From Datisca glomerata (Eukaryota; Streptophyta; Magnoliopsida; Cucurbitales; Datiscaceae), in NCBI GenBank assembly GCA_003255025.1, contig QANY01009128.1, positions 806,547 through 870,546 on the forward strand: DNA of 64,000 bases. The letters run 5' to 3'. The position numbers were made by a program, and so were the translations under genes. Numbering within the stretch: the stretch's first letter is position 1; the number at the start of each line of letters is the position of its first letter. This document shows, piece after piece, positions 49,198-59,744 of this stretch. The notes below the pieces were generated by a model. The model saw nothing but the letters and a program-made list of their open reading frames with translations, was not told where the DNA came from and made no database searches.

Positions 49198-50710
49198 TGG
49201 GCGGTACCAAACGGGAACTTTTACGAAAATTTATAATCAGCCGAATCAAGAGAGCTGATCGTAGTGCTTTAGAGTTTAGACTGGAATACTGGATCATTCA
49301 ATAAATTATGGTTTAAGGAAATGGGACCAGGCAAGTAAAGAAGGCCACTTTGATGTTTACATGAATTGGGTCGACCTTTGCAATTTGGATGCCTTTGAGG
49401 ACTGGATAATGTTTGGTTGGGCTTATTCTGAAAATTTGAGGCCCCAAATTTCTCAGTTTTTCTTGTCGTCAACTAATGGTAAAAAAACATTGCGTTCACA
49501 CGCTACTTCGCCGAAATCCCCTCATCGCACCTGTGTTAGAAATGAAAATCAGGATAATCAAATAGAGCACCATGAGACGTATATTTATTACTTCTTCAAA
49601 AGACAGTTGTGTGGTAGAATTTAAACTATTATCTTATTCAAATAAATCAAGCTTCTTGTCACATGATCTCGAGGTAAATACAAATCATATTGATTTTCTT
49701 ATTGTTATAAGAACACAAACATTGTTAAGGGATCACTTCTGAATCTAAAGTCATCTCCTAAACTAGTTCTCGTTGAGCTGCTGAAAGATTAATATAAGTT
49801 TTTTTAAATGAGATTGAGTTTTACGGATATTCATGCTACCATTAAAAAGAAAAGAAAGTAAGTACATATTAATACAAACCAACAAAGAAAAAAAAGAACT
49901 TGAAACTTGAAACTTGAAGCTGCGTGGGTTTCCACATTTTAGATCTATGGACTTTTTAGCTTAAATAATTGAACATATGAAGAAACCCCAATACTCACCA
50001 AACTAAAGTTTCACTCTTACCCTTTATTTTAAATGTAATAAGCATTCCAAAGACAAAGTGAAAAAGGTAAAAAAAAAAATAATAAAAATAATTAACTGGA
50101 CTTTCTTAACCGATTTTCTTGCCATATGTTTGTTTCGCACATTCAAAAGTTTCAAACCTAAAAGAAGTTAAGAAGAAATGACATATCCACATGTAGATTT
50201 AATCTTTTTTATTTATTACTTAATGCATTTTAAACTATAATTCTGATCAATATTGATTAGAAACATAACATCAAAGCATAAGCACCATTGCTAATCAGAC
50301 ACGGGTTCAAGCTTTCGTAGCTATTTGTTGAGACTGATTCTATTCATCTCTATGTCGCAAGCTAAACGTAAGTTTCGGACCCAATATTAGTACATTAAAT
50401 AATAACTGTAGTGTGCATGATATGAAATAATGAATAATTTTAAAGTAATCAAGTAATTGACTTATTATTAAGCGATCAAGTGATGTGATAATCATTTATA
50501 GGTTGATATTTTATGACTCATTAAAATGATTTAACAAATTAACTTATGAATGATTGTCATATAACTTAATCACTTAAAACTTAATCAATTACTTGATCAA
50601 TGTAAAATCCCTCTGAAACAAATTTCTCTGACATGTTTATAAAGTGATTTATGTGCATGCTTATTTTTTCAGATGATCTAGGACAAAAAGTTACATCATT
50701 TGAACAATAT
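49198..50710. other. Upstream region of the enzyme gene, no other gene seen
   Basis: On minus a TATA-like GATTATAAATTTT lies about 30 bp before the ATG, which would mean a very short leader. The rest is AT-rich sequence with no recognisable gene. Confidence 0.35.
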
Positions 50711-50718
50711 TTCTTTAT

Positions 50719-51131
50719 TAGGGGTGTTCAAAATCAAACCAAATCGATCGAACTGAATCGAAAATAATTGGTTCGGTCGGTTCTTTAAATGTGTTCGGTT
50801 CAGTTTTATTGCTGAACCAAAATTTCAGTTCGGTTCAGATTCTTTTGTGACTTTCAAACAGACATGAAACATTTTAAATTAATATTATTTTTTATTTTTT
50901 ATATATAATTTCATATAAAACCGAACCGAACCGAAACAAAATTTTGATTATATATATATTTTTTAATAAAATTTAAAATTTGTTTTTAATTAATAATATC
51001 AAAATTGATGACGGTTTGATTCTTTTAGCATTCACGATTCTGTTCAGTTTTGTTTTATTGCCGATCTGAAACTTCGGTTCGATTTAATTTTTCACTAAAA
51101 TTTTGATCGAACCAACCCGTGAACATCTCTG
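50719..51131. mobile_element. hAT-type MITE H3 with perfect target duplication
   Basis: TTCTTTAT lies on both sides (50711-50718 and 51132-51139), a perfect 8-bp target duplication. The ends TAGGGGTGTTCA and TGAACATCTCTG are an imperfect inverted repeat. The interior has GGTTCGGTT-rich ends like H2 and an AT-rich core. Confidence 0.9.
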
Positions 51132-51178
51132 TTCTTTATTCCCTAACGGTCGTTTTTTTTAATTACCAAAGTCAAGTA

Positions 51179-51190
51179 CCTATAAAAAAC
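51179..51190 (+). promoter_or_regulatory. TATA box of the 51434 gene
   Basis: CCTATAAAAAAC lies about 255 bp before the ATG and only 40 bp right of MITE H3. Confidence 0.55.
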
Positions 51191-51307
51191 AGAGGAAAAC
51201 AAAGTAAACAGTAAAAATTCCTCATTTGTCCTAATCTCTCACTCAGACAAAACACCTTCACTCAAGAGAATCTCTGCCCAGAGATAAAAACTCCAAAATC
51301 AATAGAC

Positions 51308-51339
51308 CTCTCTCTCTCTCTCTCTCCCTCTCTTTCTCT

Positions 51340-51388
<49 letters not shown>
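51308..51388 (+). repeat. (CT)n microsatellite in the 5' leader
   Basis: About 40 CT dinucleotides with a few interruptions, 45 bp before the ATG of the small membrane protein. CT runs are common in plant leaders. Confidence 0.9.
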
Positions 51389-51389
<1 letters not shown>

Positions 51390-51433
51390 AATCAAAAGAC
51401 CAGCCCCATCACTCGAAACAAGCTTCAACGGCT

Positions 51434-51721
51434 ATGGAGATCCGGGAGAAGCTCATCAAGTTCAAGTTTCAGTTGCTCATTGCACTGATTTTGTCTGCTG
51501 TACTCTTCTTAATGGCATTTGTAGCGCCAAAATTCGTCACCGTTTTGGCTTACTTCTGGCCCCTTCTGCTTTCAACTGCTCTGTTTCTGCTTCTCGTAGT
51601 TGTTTTCGGGAGTACCTCGTTTCCGGGTTCCGACGGCCCATGTGATAAAGCCGGCGAAGGACTTCTTGACTATGTTGCTGGTCAACCGGAACTGCCGTTG
51701 GAAAGTTTCAACTCAGACTAG
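51434..51721 (+). CDS. Small two-helix membrane protein, function unknown
   Basis: A 95-residue intronless ORF. A basic start (MEIREKLIKFKFQ) leads to two hydrophobic segments, about 14-32 (LLIALILSAVLFLMAFVAP) and 36-58 (TVLAYFWPLLLSTALFLLLV). A short soluble tail follows, ending YVAGQPELPLESFNSD. The context fits a real gene: TATA box, CT-rich leader and higher GC than the flanks. The arrangement is typical of small plant membrane proteins with no assigned role. The tail with conserved-looking acidic end is likely cytosolic or lumenal; orientation cannot be told. Confidence 0.75.
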   Translation: MEIREKLIKFKFQLLIALILSAVLFLMAFVAPKFVTVLAYFWPLLLSTALFLLLVVVFGSTSFPGSDGPCDKAGEGLLDYVAGQPELPLESFNSD

Positions 51722-53055
51722 GCAAACAAGAGCAAATGTCGACCCGTTTGGCCTCTTTCCGTTTTTCTTTCCTTTCAAATTGTTGGCGCAGTTTCTAGCT
51801 TTGATTTTGTACTGTTTGACAGAGTATGTGATTCAATGTACTGTATATTCTTAAATCCATTTTACCTCCATTTTCATTTGGGAATTCTGTTGTCCCTCTC
51901 ATTGGAGGTGTTCATCCTTACTATTAACGGGTTGTGAACAAGCAGCCATGCTGAATTTTTTTCACAGCTGATTAATTGTAATTGTAAGAAAAAAAACACC
52001 CTCGGAATGACAGTGGGTCACCGACAGGATATTCAGGTTTAAATCACCCGTGAATGACGTGCTGATGAAATGTTACGTTGGACTGACTATATTCGTGAAT
52101 TTACCATTCAGAAAATAACAAAAAAAAAGTTTCTAAGGGTGAACTAAAATTAGACGAAGAAAAAGAAATTTTAAAAATGATTGAATTAACTAATTTAATT
52201 GTCTAAATAACACAAACATAATAATTATTTTAGTTAACTAAATAAACTAGTTAAGTCCGCATTAATTACGTCACTAAATTAGATACTCTAACAATTTTTA
52301 TCACTATTTTTTCTCCGTCATTTTAGCCAAATGTCTCATTTTTCGACCATTCTCGTAATGCTCCCCTTACTATTTGCGTGTGAACCACTACATAGACATG
52401 TGATTCATAGTTTCAATAAAATACATAAATTCAATTAAAAAATTTGACGTACATCACGAATGGGTACACTCACAATTTTATAAGTTATTATTGATTGTTA
52501 TTTATAGGATAAATAACAATTCAGTCAAAACAAAGTCCTCTCAAACCCAACAACGATTGAATGTAGTTAAGAAGATGAGCGGCGTCACAACGGTAATTCA
52601 CACTATTAACAGTATTTTTTAAAAACTTCCGTTGACATGGAGACTTCGGATGGTCCCACCACCATATTATATCCAACACCATTGTCAACTGCGAAATCGA
52701 TTGAAGCTGATATGTTTTATTCGTCAAAGACGTATCCCCCGCTCTTCTTCCAGATCCTCCCAGAAAGCAAGAAACCAACAAAGACAATATCTCTCTAGCT
52801 CATGGCATTCGCTTCTCATTCCCTCGCTTCAATTCAATCCATCTATAATTTTTTCTTAAACAGGATAAAGACATCTAACATGTACTGAAGCAACCTAATT
52901 TAGGAAGCCCATAGCGCTCACATTTCGTACAAACCATCAAGTTAAAGCTTATGTACAGATTAAAAAAGTTTCTGAGCAAACTCTTAGTACCTCAAATTGG
53001 AATTTATGCGTAGAAGTCAGCAACAGCCATATTGTGATAGACAAAAAGCTCACCC
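51722..53055. other. Intergenic, possible lone first exon at 52803
   Basis: Mostly AT-rich non-coding sequence. At 52803 an ATG opens MAFASHSLASIQSIYNFFLN, which looks like the start of a plastid-targeted protein, but it ends after 28 codons and no further exon follows before the channel gene. It may be a gene fragment or chance. Confidence 0.25.
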
Positions 53056-54280
53056 CTATGTTTGAGATGGTTGAGCAAGTGCTAGATCAGATGCTGAGAG
53101 TGTCCCTGACTGATCAACATCGAGATGCTCAAACTCTTTCATTACAAGTGAAATATCTTCTTGGCTAATTTTTCCCATCTCTTTCAGCTTGTATATGACA
53201 AACTCAGCAGCCCTGTAAAATTTCAGAAATAAATAATTGAGTAAACATAATTAATTCCACCGGAAGAAAAAGAGAGAGTTTACGGGGAATGAATCGGTTG
53301 AATTAAACTAGAGATAATCACCCCCCCCCCAACAATTATAAACCAATATGATCAAAATCACAACATTTGACTTACCCAACAACCCCATCATCGTCGAGAT
53401 CTGCTGCCTCCAGATCTAAGTAGGTCATCCTCCTAGTTAGAACCCAATTGACCAATGCTCGCTGTCTGTTTTCAGTGTTCAGTTCAGCAATGTAAAGGAA
53501 AAATTGAGCCAAGCAAATAGTACCCGTCAAAATCCAGAATACTGCAAAGACTCGCCCCGTTGTAGTTGAGAAACTTTGATCTCCATATCCTAGGGTTGTG
53601 ATAGTAGAACAAACACAGTAAAACGCGTCAACGAGGTCCAGTTTCTCAACGATAGCTAAAAAAGTGGTCCCAGAAATTATGAGCACCATAAGAAAGGCAA
53701 AAACCATTAAGCACTTATATCTCACTTTATTGGTCTCAATTTCCTTCATGATCACGGTTGGACCAACCTTGTGACGCATATGCAATGCTTTAACCAGCAA
53801 AATTTCTTGCTTCTCTACTAAATAGTCAGCAGCTTTGCTAAGTAAAATTCCAACCAGGGCCACCCCTGTGAAAACAAAAGCACAAGCGAGCAGTTTTGTA
53901 AGGATGCTGCTCGGCACAAGGTCTCCATATCCTACAGTAGTCATTGTCACGATACAGAAATACACCGCGTCAATTATCGCATTGGTTTTCTTCCCCTTTA
54001 TTTGGTTTCTGACAAAGAAGAAACACACAGTTCCTACACCCAAGTAGACAGCTAGGAATATCACTACTTTTGTTAAACTTGGGTGCAAATTCCCAAATAT
54101 GGACCCAGAACGTGGAACTGGGTCAGTGCCAATTTTCACTGAAGGAACACAGTCTGTGAGGGGAGCACTTTTACAACGTCGAAATCCTTTCCTCCTTCTA
54201 GGAGTATCAATTGTACTTGTTTCAGGAATAAGATTTGATGATGCAGGCAACAATGGCTCCCCTGCTCCATTGGAGGCCAT
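53056..54280 (-). CDS. TPK1: Two-pore K+ channel, TPK1/KCO1 type
   Basis: Two exons (54280-53376 and 53212-53056) give 353 residues. There are four membrane segments (about 71-90, 127-150, 188-210, 244-265) and two pore loops with filters TVGYGD (115-120) and TLGYGD (229-234). Each subunit thus supplies two filters and a channel is a dimer. The N-terminus has RRCKSAP (34-40), a 14-3-3 binding site phosphorylated at Ser38 in family members. The tail has EF-hand loops at 294-305 (DLDDDGVVGAAE) and 333-344 (DVDQSGTLSASD), the second ending in Asp. Family knowledge places TPK1 in the vacuolar membrane as a Ca2+- and 14-3-3-activated K+ release channel. The intron splits the first EF loop. Confidence 0.95.
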
Positions 54281-54318
54281 TAAAACAATTCAGCAGAAGA
54301 TCAGTTCCAATATACCTG

Positions 54319-55401
54319 CACGACCACAACAACGATTAAAGCCAAGTTGGCTGGTTGTTGAATGTAGTTTCAGTTAAATAACATTCTCCAGCAGTGGATT
54401 CCATAAACTGGAAATACCACTGCATTGAATCTGATAAGTAAATAACCACTAGAGGTTTAGTCTCCATCAATAATTTCAGAATGAAAAGCATACATTGTTT
54501 CCTTGGAGCATATCGGTTTCATTGAATGTGCTTGCTTTCTGAAGAGCTTCAGATTCACAATCATTCTTCAAACTAAAAGTATCATTTTCTTTTGCAAATT
54601 CAATTACTACAGCACATCTCCAATATTATATAGCCGTTTGTCAATCAGTACAACATAATACAATAAAACTTCGTCATCAGGTACAAAGACATTGAACTGG
54701 ATACAATCATCATAAATAAAAACACAAATTAGTCCAAGAGCTTGTACTTTGAGTTAGGAGAGATAACAAACCAAGAAGCCAATTTGGCTCTCAAACTTCT
54801 GATTATTGCCCCCCCCCNNNNNNNNNNNNNNNNNNNNNNNNNNNNNNCCCCCCGAAAAAAGAAGGAAAGAAAGAAGCTGAATAAATCTGTCACAAACTCA
54901 CTCGCCAAGTTCTTCGAGAATAGCTATAATCACGTAGGTTCAAGAAATTAGCATCTTCTAATTGAATATATAAAAATTCCAAGTTTGAGCAGCCAAACTC
55001 TAATCAATAATTAATTTTAATTTCATGAGCGGTCGAGAAATCAAGGAAAACCATCTACTGATTTAACCATTGCTCAATTTCTTAAATTTCCAGTCTATAT
55101 ATGCTGAAACTCCCACAAAAAATAAGGATCATAAGCAAGTGGATCTGTTCCAAAAAGTTCCATGGTCCAGAAACTGATACGATACACTAGATGAGTAACT
55201 AGAAACCCAGCAAAATGTATCCTACAGCAGCTAATACATTTTCTAGGAAAACAAGCAGGAAATCTCAGCCAAAAAATAAAGGGAGAAAAAGAAAAAGAAA
55301 AATCCCAGCAGCAAGGAAGCTCGACTACCGCAAGTATGTAAGCCCACTCATAAACTGCACAGGGATCTACCGACAAAGTTGCAGGCGGAGAGCAAACTTA
55401 C
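54319..55401 (-). other. 5' UTR intron of the TPK1 gene, with an assembly gap
   Basis: On minus the donor CCG/GTAAGTTTGC lies at 55401 and the acceptor GTGCAG/GTATATTGG at 54319. The leader exon starts near 55460. Thirty N bases (54818-54847) flanked by C runs lie inside it. A plus-strand ORF across the gap is not a gene. Confidence 0.6.
54818..54847. other. Assembly gap (30 N)
   Basis: It is flanked by CCCCCCCCC on the left and CCCCCC on the right, so an unresolved C homopolymer probably caused it. Confidence 0.98.
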
Positions 55402-55558
55402 CGGTCTTTCCTTCAACTTCGAGAAGATCTTGTTCTTTCAATTGGAGAATTTTGTAAATTAGTTATTTTTAATTTCACTTGCGTTTCGCTTTCTTTATCC
55501 ATCACTCAATAACTCTGAAAATCCTTTTTTTTAATTAAAAAAAATCGGGGTCTCTTTC

Positions 55559-55692
55559 GTGATAATCACTTCGTTCCACCGTTGACTTATTGAAAAGAAA
55601 AAAGAATACACTTCCTTCTACTACTGTGATAATCACTTCGTTCCACCGTTGACTCATTGAAAAGAAAAAAGAATACACTTCCTTATACTACT
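55559..55692 (+). repeat. 67-bp tandem duplication
   Basis: Two near-identical copies (55559-55625 and 55626-55692) beginning GTGATAATCACTTCGTTCC. They abut the LTR of the reverse copia remnant and lie just upstream of the TPK1 leader. Confidence 0.9.
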
Positions 55693-57943
55693 GTGTAATA
55701 CGGATTATTCCAGTAGAGACTCCGTATTGCAGGCCAGTGAGTGTTCGCAAAACAAAAAAGACGAACAAAGTAAGGTTGACAGTGAAATCAAAACGAGAGA
55801 ATTTGATTAAGAAAACTTATCAACCATCAATTATTAACATTATCGAAGGATCATTACAAGAGATATATATATATATAGACAAAATGATTAACTAAGTTTC
55901 GCTATCCAGTTTAACTAACTCCAACAGAAACGAATTGAAAATAACAGAAATACGTTAAACTATCTTGATGCTTGTATGGCAAGCTGACGTGGACGTTAGC
56001 TAATCTTAGTAGGCTTAGTTTGATCACTGTCATCCCCCCTCAAGCGAAAAGGGGATTTGGCCACTTGAAGCTTGGACTTGAGATAGAGAAATTGAGTTTC
56101 TGAGATAGATTTAGTAAGAACATCAGCCGTTTGATCATTTGATGGAACAAACCGCACCTCAAGTTGCTTATTAAGAATCTTGTCCCGAATAAAATGAATA
56201 TCAATTTCTAAATGTTTGGTATGGGCATGGAGAATGGGATTTGGTGCCAACGGCACAACGCTCATGTTGTCACACCAAATCACGGGACATTGAGCCTGAG
56301 TAACATGTAATTCAGTAAGTAAAGACTGAATCCAAAGAAGTCCAGCTTCAAGTGCTCTCTCAGTGTTTGATCGTGCTACAACAGGTTGTTTCTTAGAAGA
56401 CCACGAGATTAAAGAAATTTAGAGTGTCTGAATTGGCTCCCATGATCAATAAGAAATTTAGAGAAAACACGATACTCCCCTCCCCAATCAGATTGGAAAG
56501 TTTTGACTTTGGCAGATAATTGATTTTCAGCTAGAGTTTTGAATTGAACAAATACTTTGAATGCCTCTTATTTCACTTTAAGAGGAGATATCCAACTATA
56601 TCTACTAAAATCATCAAGAAACAAGATATAATATTTATATCCATCAATTGAGGGAGTAGGATAAGGGCCCAAAGATCTGTATGCACTGATTCAAGTGGTT
56701 TGGTAGCATTGGACAGAAAAGTTGAGTGATGCAAAATATGACTTTTACCTTGAGGACAAGCATTACAAAAGCGGGACTATTTACTGACAATTTTGATATT
56801 ACATTGATTTAGTACTTGAGCTACTGTCTTGGCACTAAAATGACCAAGTTTCATATGCCAAAGATCAATATTAGAAGAAACACCATTTCCATTAATAAAG
56901 GACTTATTACAGACCGCAGTGTAAACAGAAGGAACGTGTACATTAGTGTTGTCATGCTCATATTTACAAACATTTGACTCAACAAGATCATTTTGAAATG
57001 TAGAAGAATGCACGTCAGGTAAAGTAGACTTAGCATAGTTATTTTCTATAGAATGAGAAGGAGTAAACACAGGTTCTGAATGAGAAGATGTGTCAGAATT
57101 AACAAGCTGACGTGTTAATGCTGCAACTCTTTGTCCTCCAAGTTTTAGCAGCTCATATAAACCTCTTTTAAGCATCCCTTTGAGAAAGACCTTCTTGGTT
57201 TAATCGTTCTTAACAAGACAAATATTAAAGTGAAATTCAATAAATAAGGAATTATCCTTAGTAAATTGTGAAACACTTATAAGGTTTTTCTTGATACTAG
57301 GAACCCTAAGCATGGATTTAAGTTTGAGAATGACAGATTTATGAGGCACAGGAAGAAAAGAAGAACCTATGTGAGTTATTAGGAGTGACTTACCATCACC
57401 TACCACAAGCTTCTATTTATCATTGTAGTCTTGAGCAATGTGGAAATTGTTTAAATATGCTGAAATATGATTTGTTGTTGCACTGTCCAGGTACTAGGAA
57501 GGGTCATTGTGCATCTCAGAGGATGAAGCCATCATTGTTGTAGGAGAGTAGTTTCCACCTTGACTGTTTGGGTATTGAGATCCTGGATTGGGTCATCCAG
57601 ATAAATAATTTTGTGTTGGTCCAAAATTCTTATCAAACCTGTAGTAACATGTTGCAGCATTGTGACTAATTCTTCCACAGACTTGATAAACAAATATATT
57701 ATTGGTGAATCTACCCCCTCTTCCTCTTCTTCCTCCATTGAAACCACCTCGAGATTTTTGATTATTTCTTCTACCTCCTTTGCCAAAGTTATTATTGTTC
57801 CCTTGTCCTTTCTTTCCTGCATTACTACTAGCAAAATTAACAAACATTGCATTCTTGACATTCAATTCATTTTCAGCATTTATCCTTTCAATTCGACTTT
57901 CATGAGTCATTAACATGGCTTGAACTTTTTCCAATATTTACAA
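55692..57943 (-). mobile_element. Reverse copia remnant with internal deletion
   Basis: Its 3' LTR is about 55692-56032 (minus: TGACAGTGATC to GTATTACACA), preceded by the polypurine tract GAGGGGGGA. The 5' LTR and the start of gag are missing; sequence of another copia family begins at about 57945. Confidence 0.82.
55996..57943 (-). pseudogene. Copia gag-pol relic without reverse transcriptase
   Basis: From right to left on minus: the end of gag with a Gly/Arg/Asn-rich region and zinc knuckle CGRISHNAATC (57593-57934), protease-side sequence (57200-57406, VPSIKKNLISVSQFTKDN), gag-pre-integrase (56777-57175, LWHMKLGHFSAKTVAQVL) and the integrase core (about 56430-56640, FQSDWGGEYR). At about 56410 integrase joins directly to RNase H (56283-55996, WCDNMSVVPLAPNPILHART-like ending TADVLTKSI), so reverse transcriptase is deleted. 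Confidence 0.85.
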
Positions 57944-57944
57944 A

Positions 57945-59732
57945 TTAAAAATTTTGTCCCACTTATCGATAGTTGAAAAAATAATCTATAATTATTTAAC
58001 ATATATAATTTTCAAAAATTACACACACACGCATTGATTGGTCTCATCAACTGATTAACTGATCCATCAACTTAGACCGTTCGAATAAAAATTGTATCTT
58101 ATTTAAAATAATGGTGTATAAGATATTTAAGGATATGCAAAATTAATATTTATTTTCAAATTGTCCAATACAGTGTGACCCACTATATAATGGTGCACAA
58201 TTGTAGTGCCACACAGCACTGCAGCTGGCATGAAGCCAAAAAGTGTCTCACGACACTATGTGTCATGTCCCACTGTAGTGTTACACGCCTACTGCTGTAG
58301 TGCAACGTGACACTACAGCAGCACATGATAATATATGATTCTCAATCATTGATCGACATGTGACAATTATTATAAATAAAATATTTATTTTAATCAGAAA
58401 AAATATATATATTAATTAATTCAAAATTAACATATTTAATTATCCATATCAACTAAATTATATGTTATTTCACAAATAGCAGATTTAGTTGATCCAAATT
58501 ATTATCTAATAATAATTTAATTATCTTAATTCACAAATTAGATATTTTGTCTCACTTATCGGTAATTGAAAAAATAATCGATATTTATTTATATATATAA
58601 TTTTCAAAAATTACATATATTTGATTAATTAATTAAGCACACATACTTATCTCATAATTATGTACTTATTCTAGAATAAAAATTCCTTTACAAGTCAGTC
58701 ATTCTCATATCCTGAAATATTCACACCCTAGATTGTGTAGCAGAGAGGTGACTTGGAGACCATGAACCTATAATCCTAATCTCCAATAAACTATATTATT
58801 AATTAAACTCTTTAATTTAATAATCTTATTTATTAATTTCATTATTACTCCACTATAAATATGGAATTGCACTCTTAGAGATTATAGATTGTATTTACAT
58901 AGTATTCTCATCAGTACACTGATATAATCAATTCATGTAGTTTTGACCTCCAATTATTGGTTCGTAAATTAGAACTGGTCAAAATTACCGTTTTACCTTC
59001 TAATTACCTCTTGATCCTTAAGTATCATTAATCCACTAGTGAATGCGCTAATTTATAATCTTATTATAAATTTGAACTCAATAATCATTCAGTTACAGAA
59101 TTAACACTTAATGGAACCAATATACGATCCGTTAGGAAAGCTTGGATTTCAAATCTTGTAAGATCATGTTCTCAACCATCTATATCACTGAATCTCTAAA
59201 ATAAAAGTCATTAGCGTTTTTTACAAACAAGTCTTAATAAGTGAATCAAAAGATCTAGTAGACATGTACAGGAGTTCATGACTACTCAGGATTCAGACTG
59301 ATCTACATCTGATCGTCGAATTGATGTGTATTAAATCTTTATTATAAACGGCACGTTGATAAATATATTGATTCACATCAGTCCAGTCATATATAATCTC
59401 ATTATATAAAGTACATTCACTAAGATATATATCCACGTCAATGATCTGAATCTAGATCACATACATCCATAATGCTCAGTGAACTGTTCTAGCAACCATT
59501 CGTTAAAGATTTCATAATTTAATATGTTGCTGACAATTTTATTAATTATCTATGATCTTAATACTCTCGTACTAATACAATATCATAGTTTCATTAATGA
59601 ATATGAAATTTTCAGATATTATATAAATCATTCAACAATAACTTAATAGAACAATTATAAGAAAAATATAATCCTCAATAAATGTCATATCAAAACGTCA
59701 ATACACATGTTTTGAGGACATAACCCCCAACA
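57945..59732 (-). repeat. Solo-type LTR of the copia 1/2 family, aberrant inner end
   Basis: On minus it starts TGTTGGGGGTTATGTCC at 59732 and aligns with the LTRs of copia elements 1 and 2 for about 1.7 kb, including the palindromic cluster (58190-58330). Its end is missing. Instead, 57945-58020 repeats a middle LTR segment (compare 58535-58615, both ATTTTGTC-CACTTATCG) in the same orientation. It lies between the reverse copia remnant and the antisense gene of gypsy element B. Confidence 0.8.
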
Positions 59733-59744
59733 CCTTCAACCTTG

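Noticed and set aside
52803..52889. First exon of a plastid-targeted protein (MAFASHSLASIQS)
   Set aside because: It ends after 28 codons, no donor with a following exon is visible, and the opposite-strand channel gene begins its 3' end shortly after.
54742..54951. ORF crossing the N gap
   Set aside because: It depends on undetermined bases and lies in an intron of the channel gene.
57945..59732. A complete copia element joined to the neighbouring reverse gag-pol remnant
   Set aside because: The LTR at 55692-56032 of that remnant is unrelated in sequence to this one, so they are two different families placed side by side.
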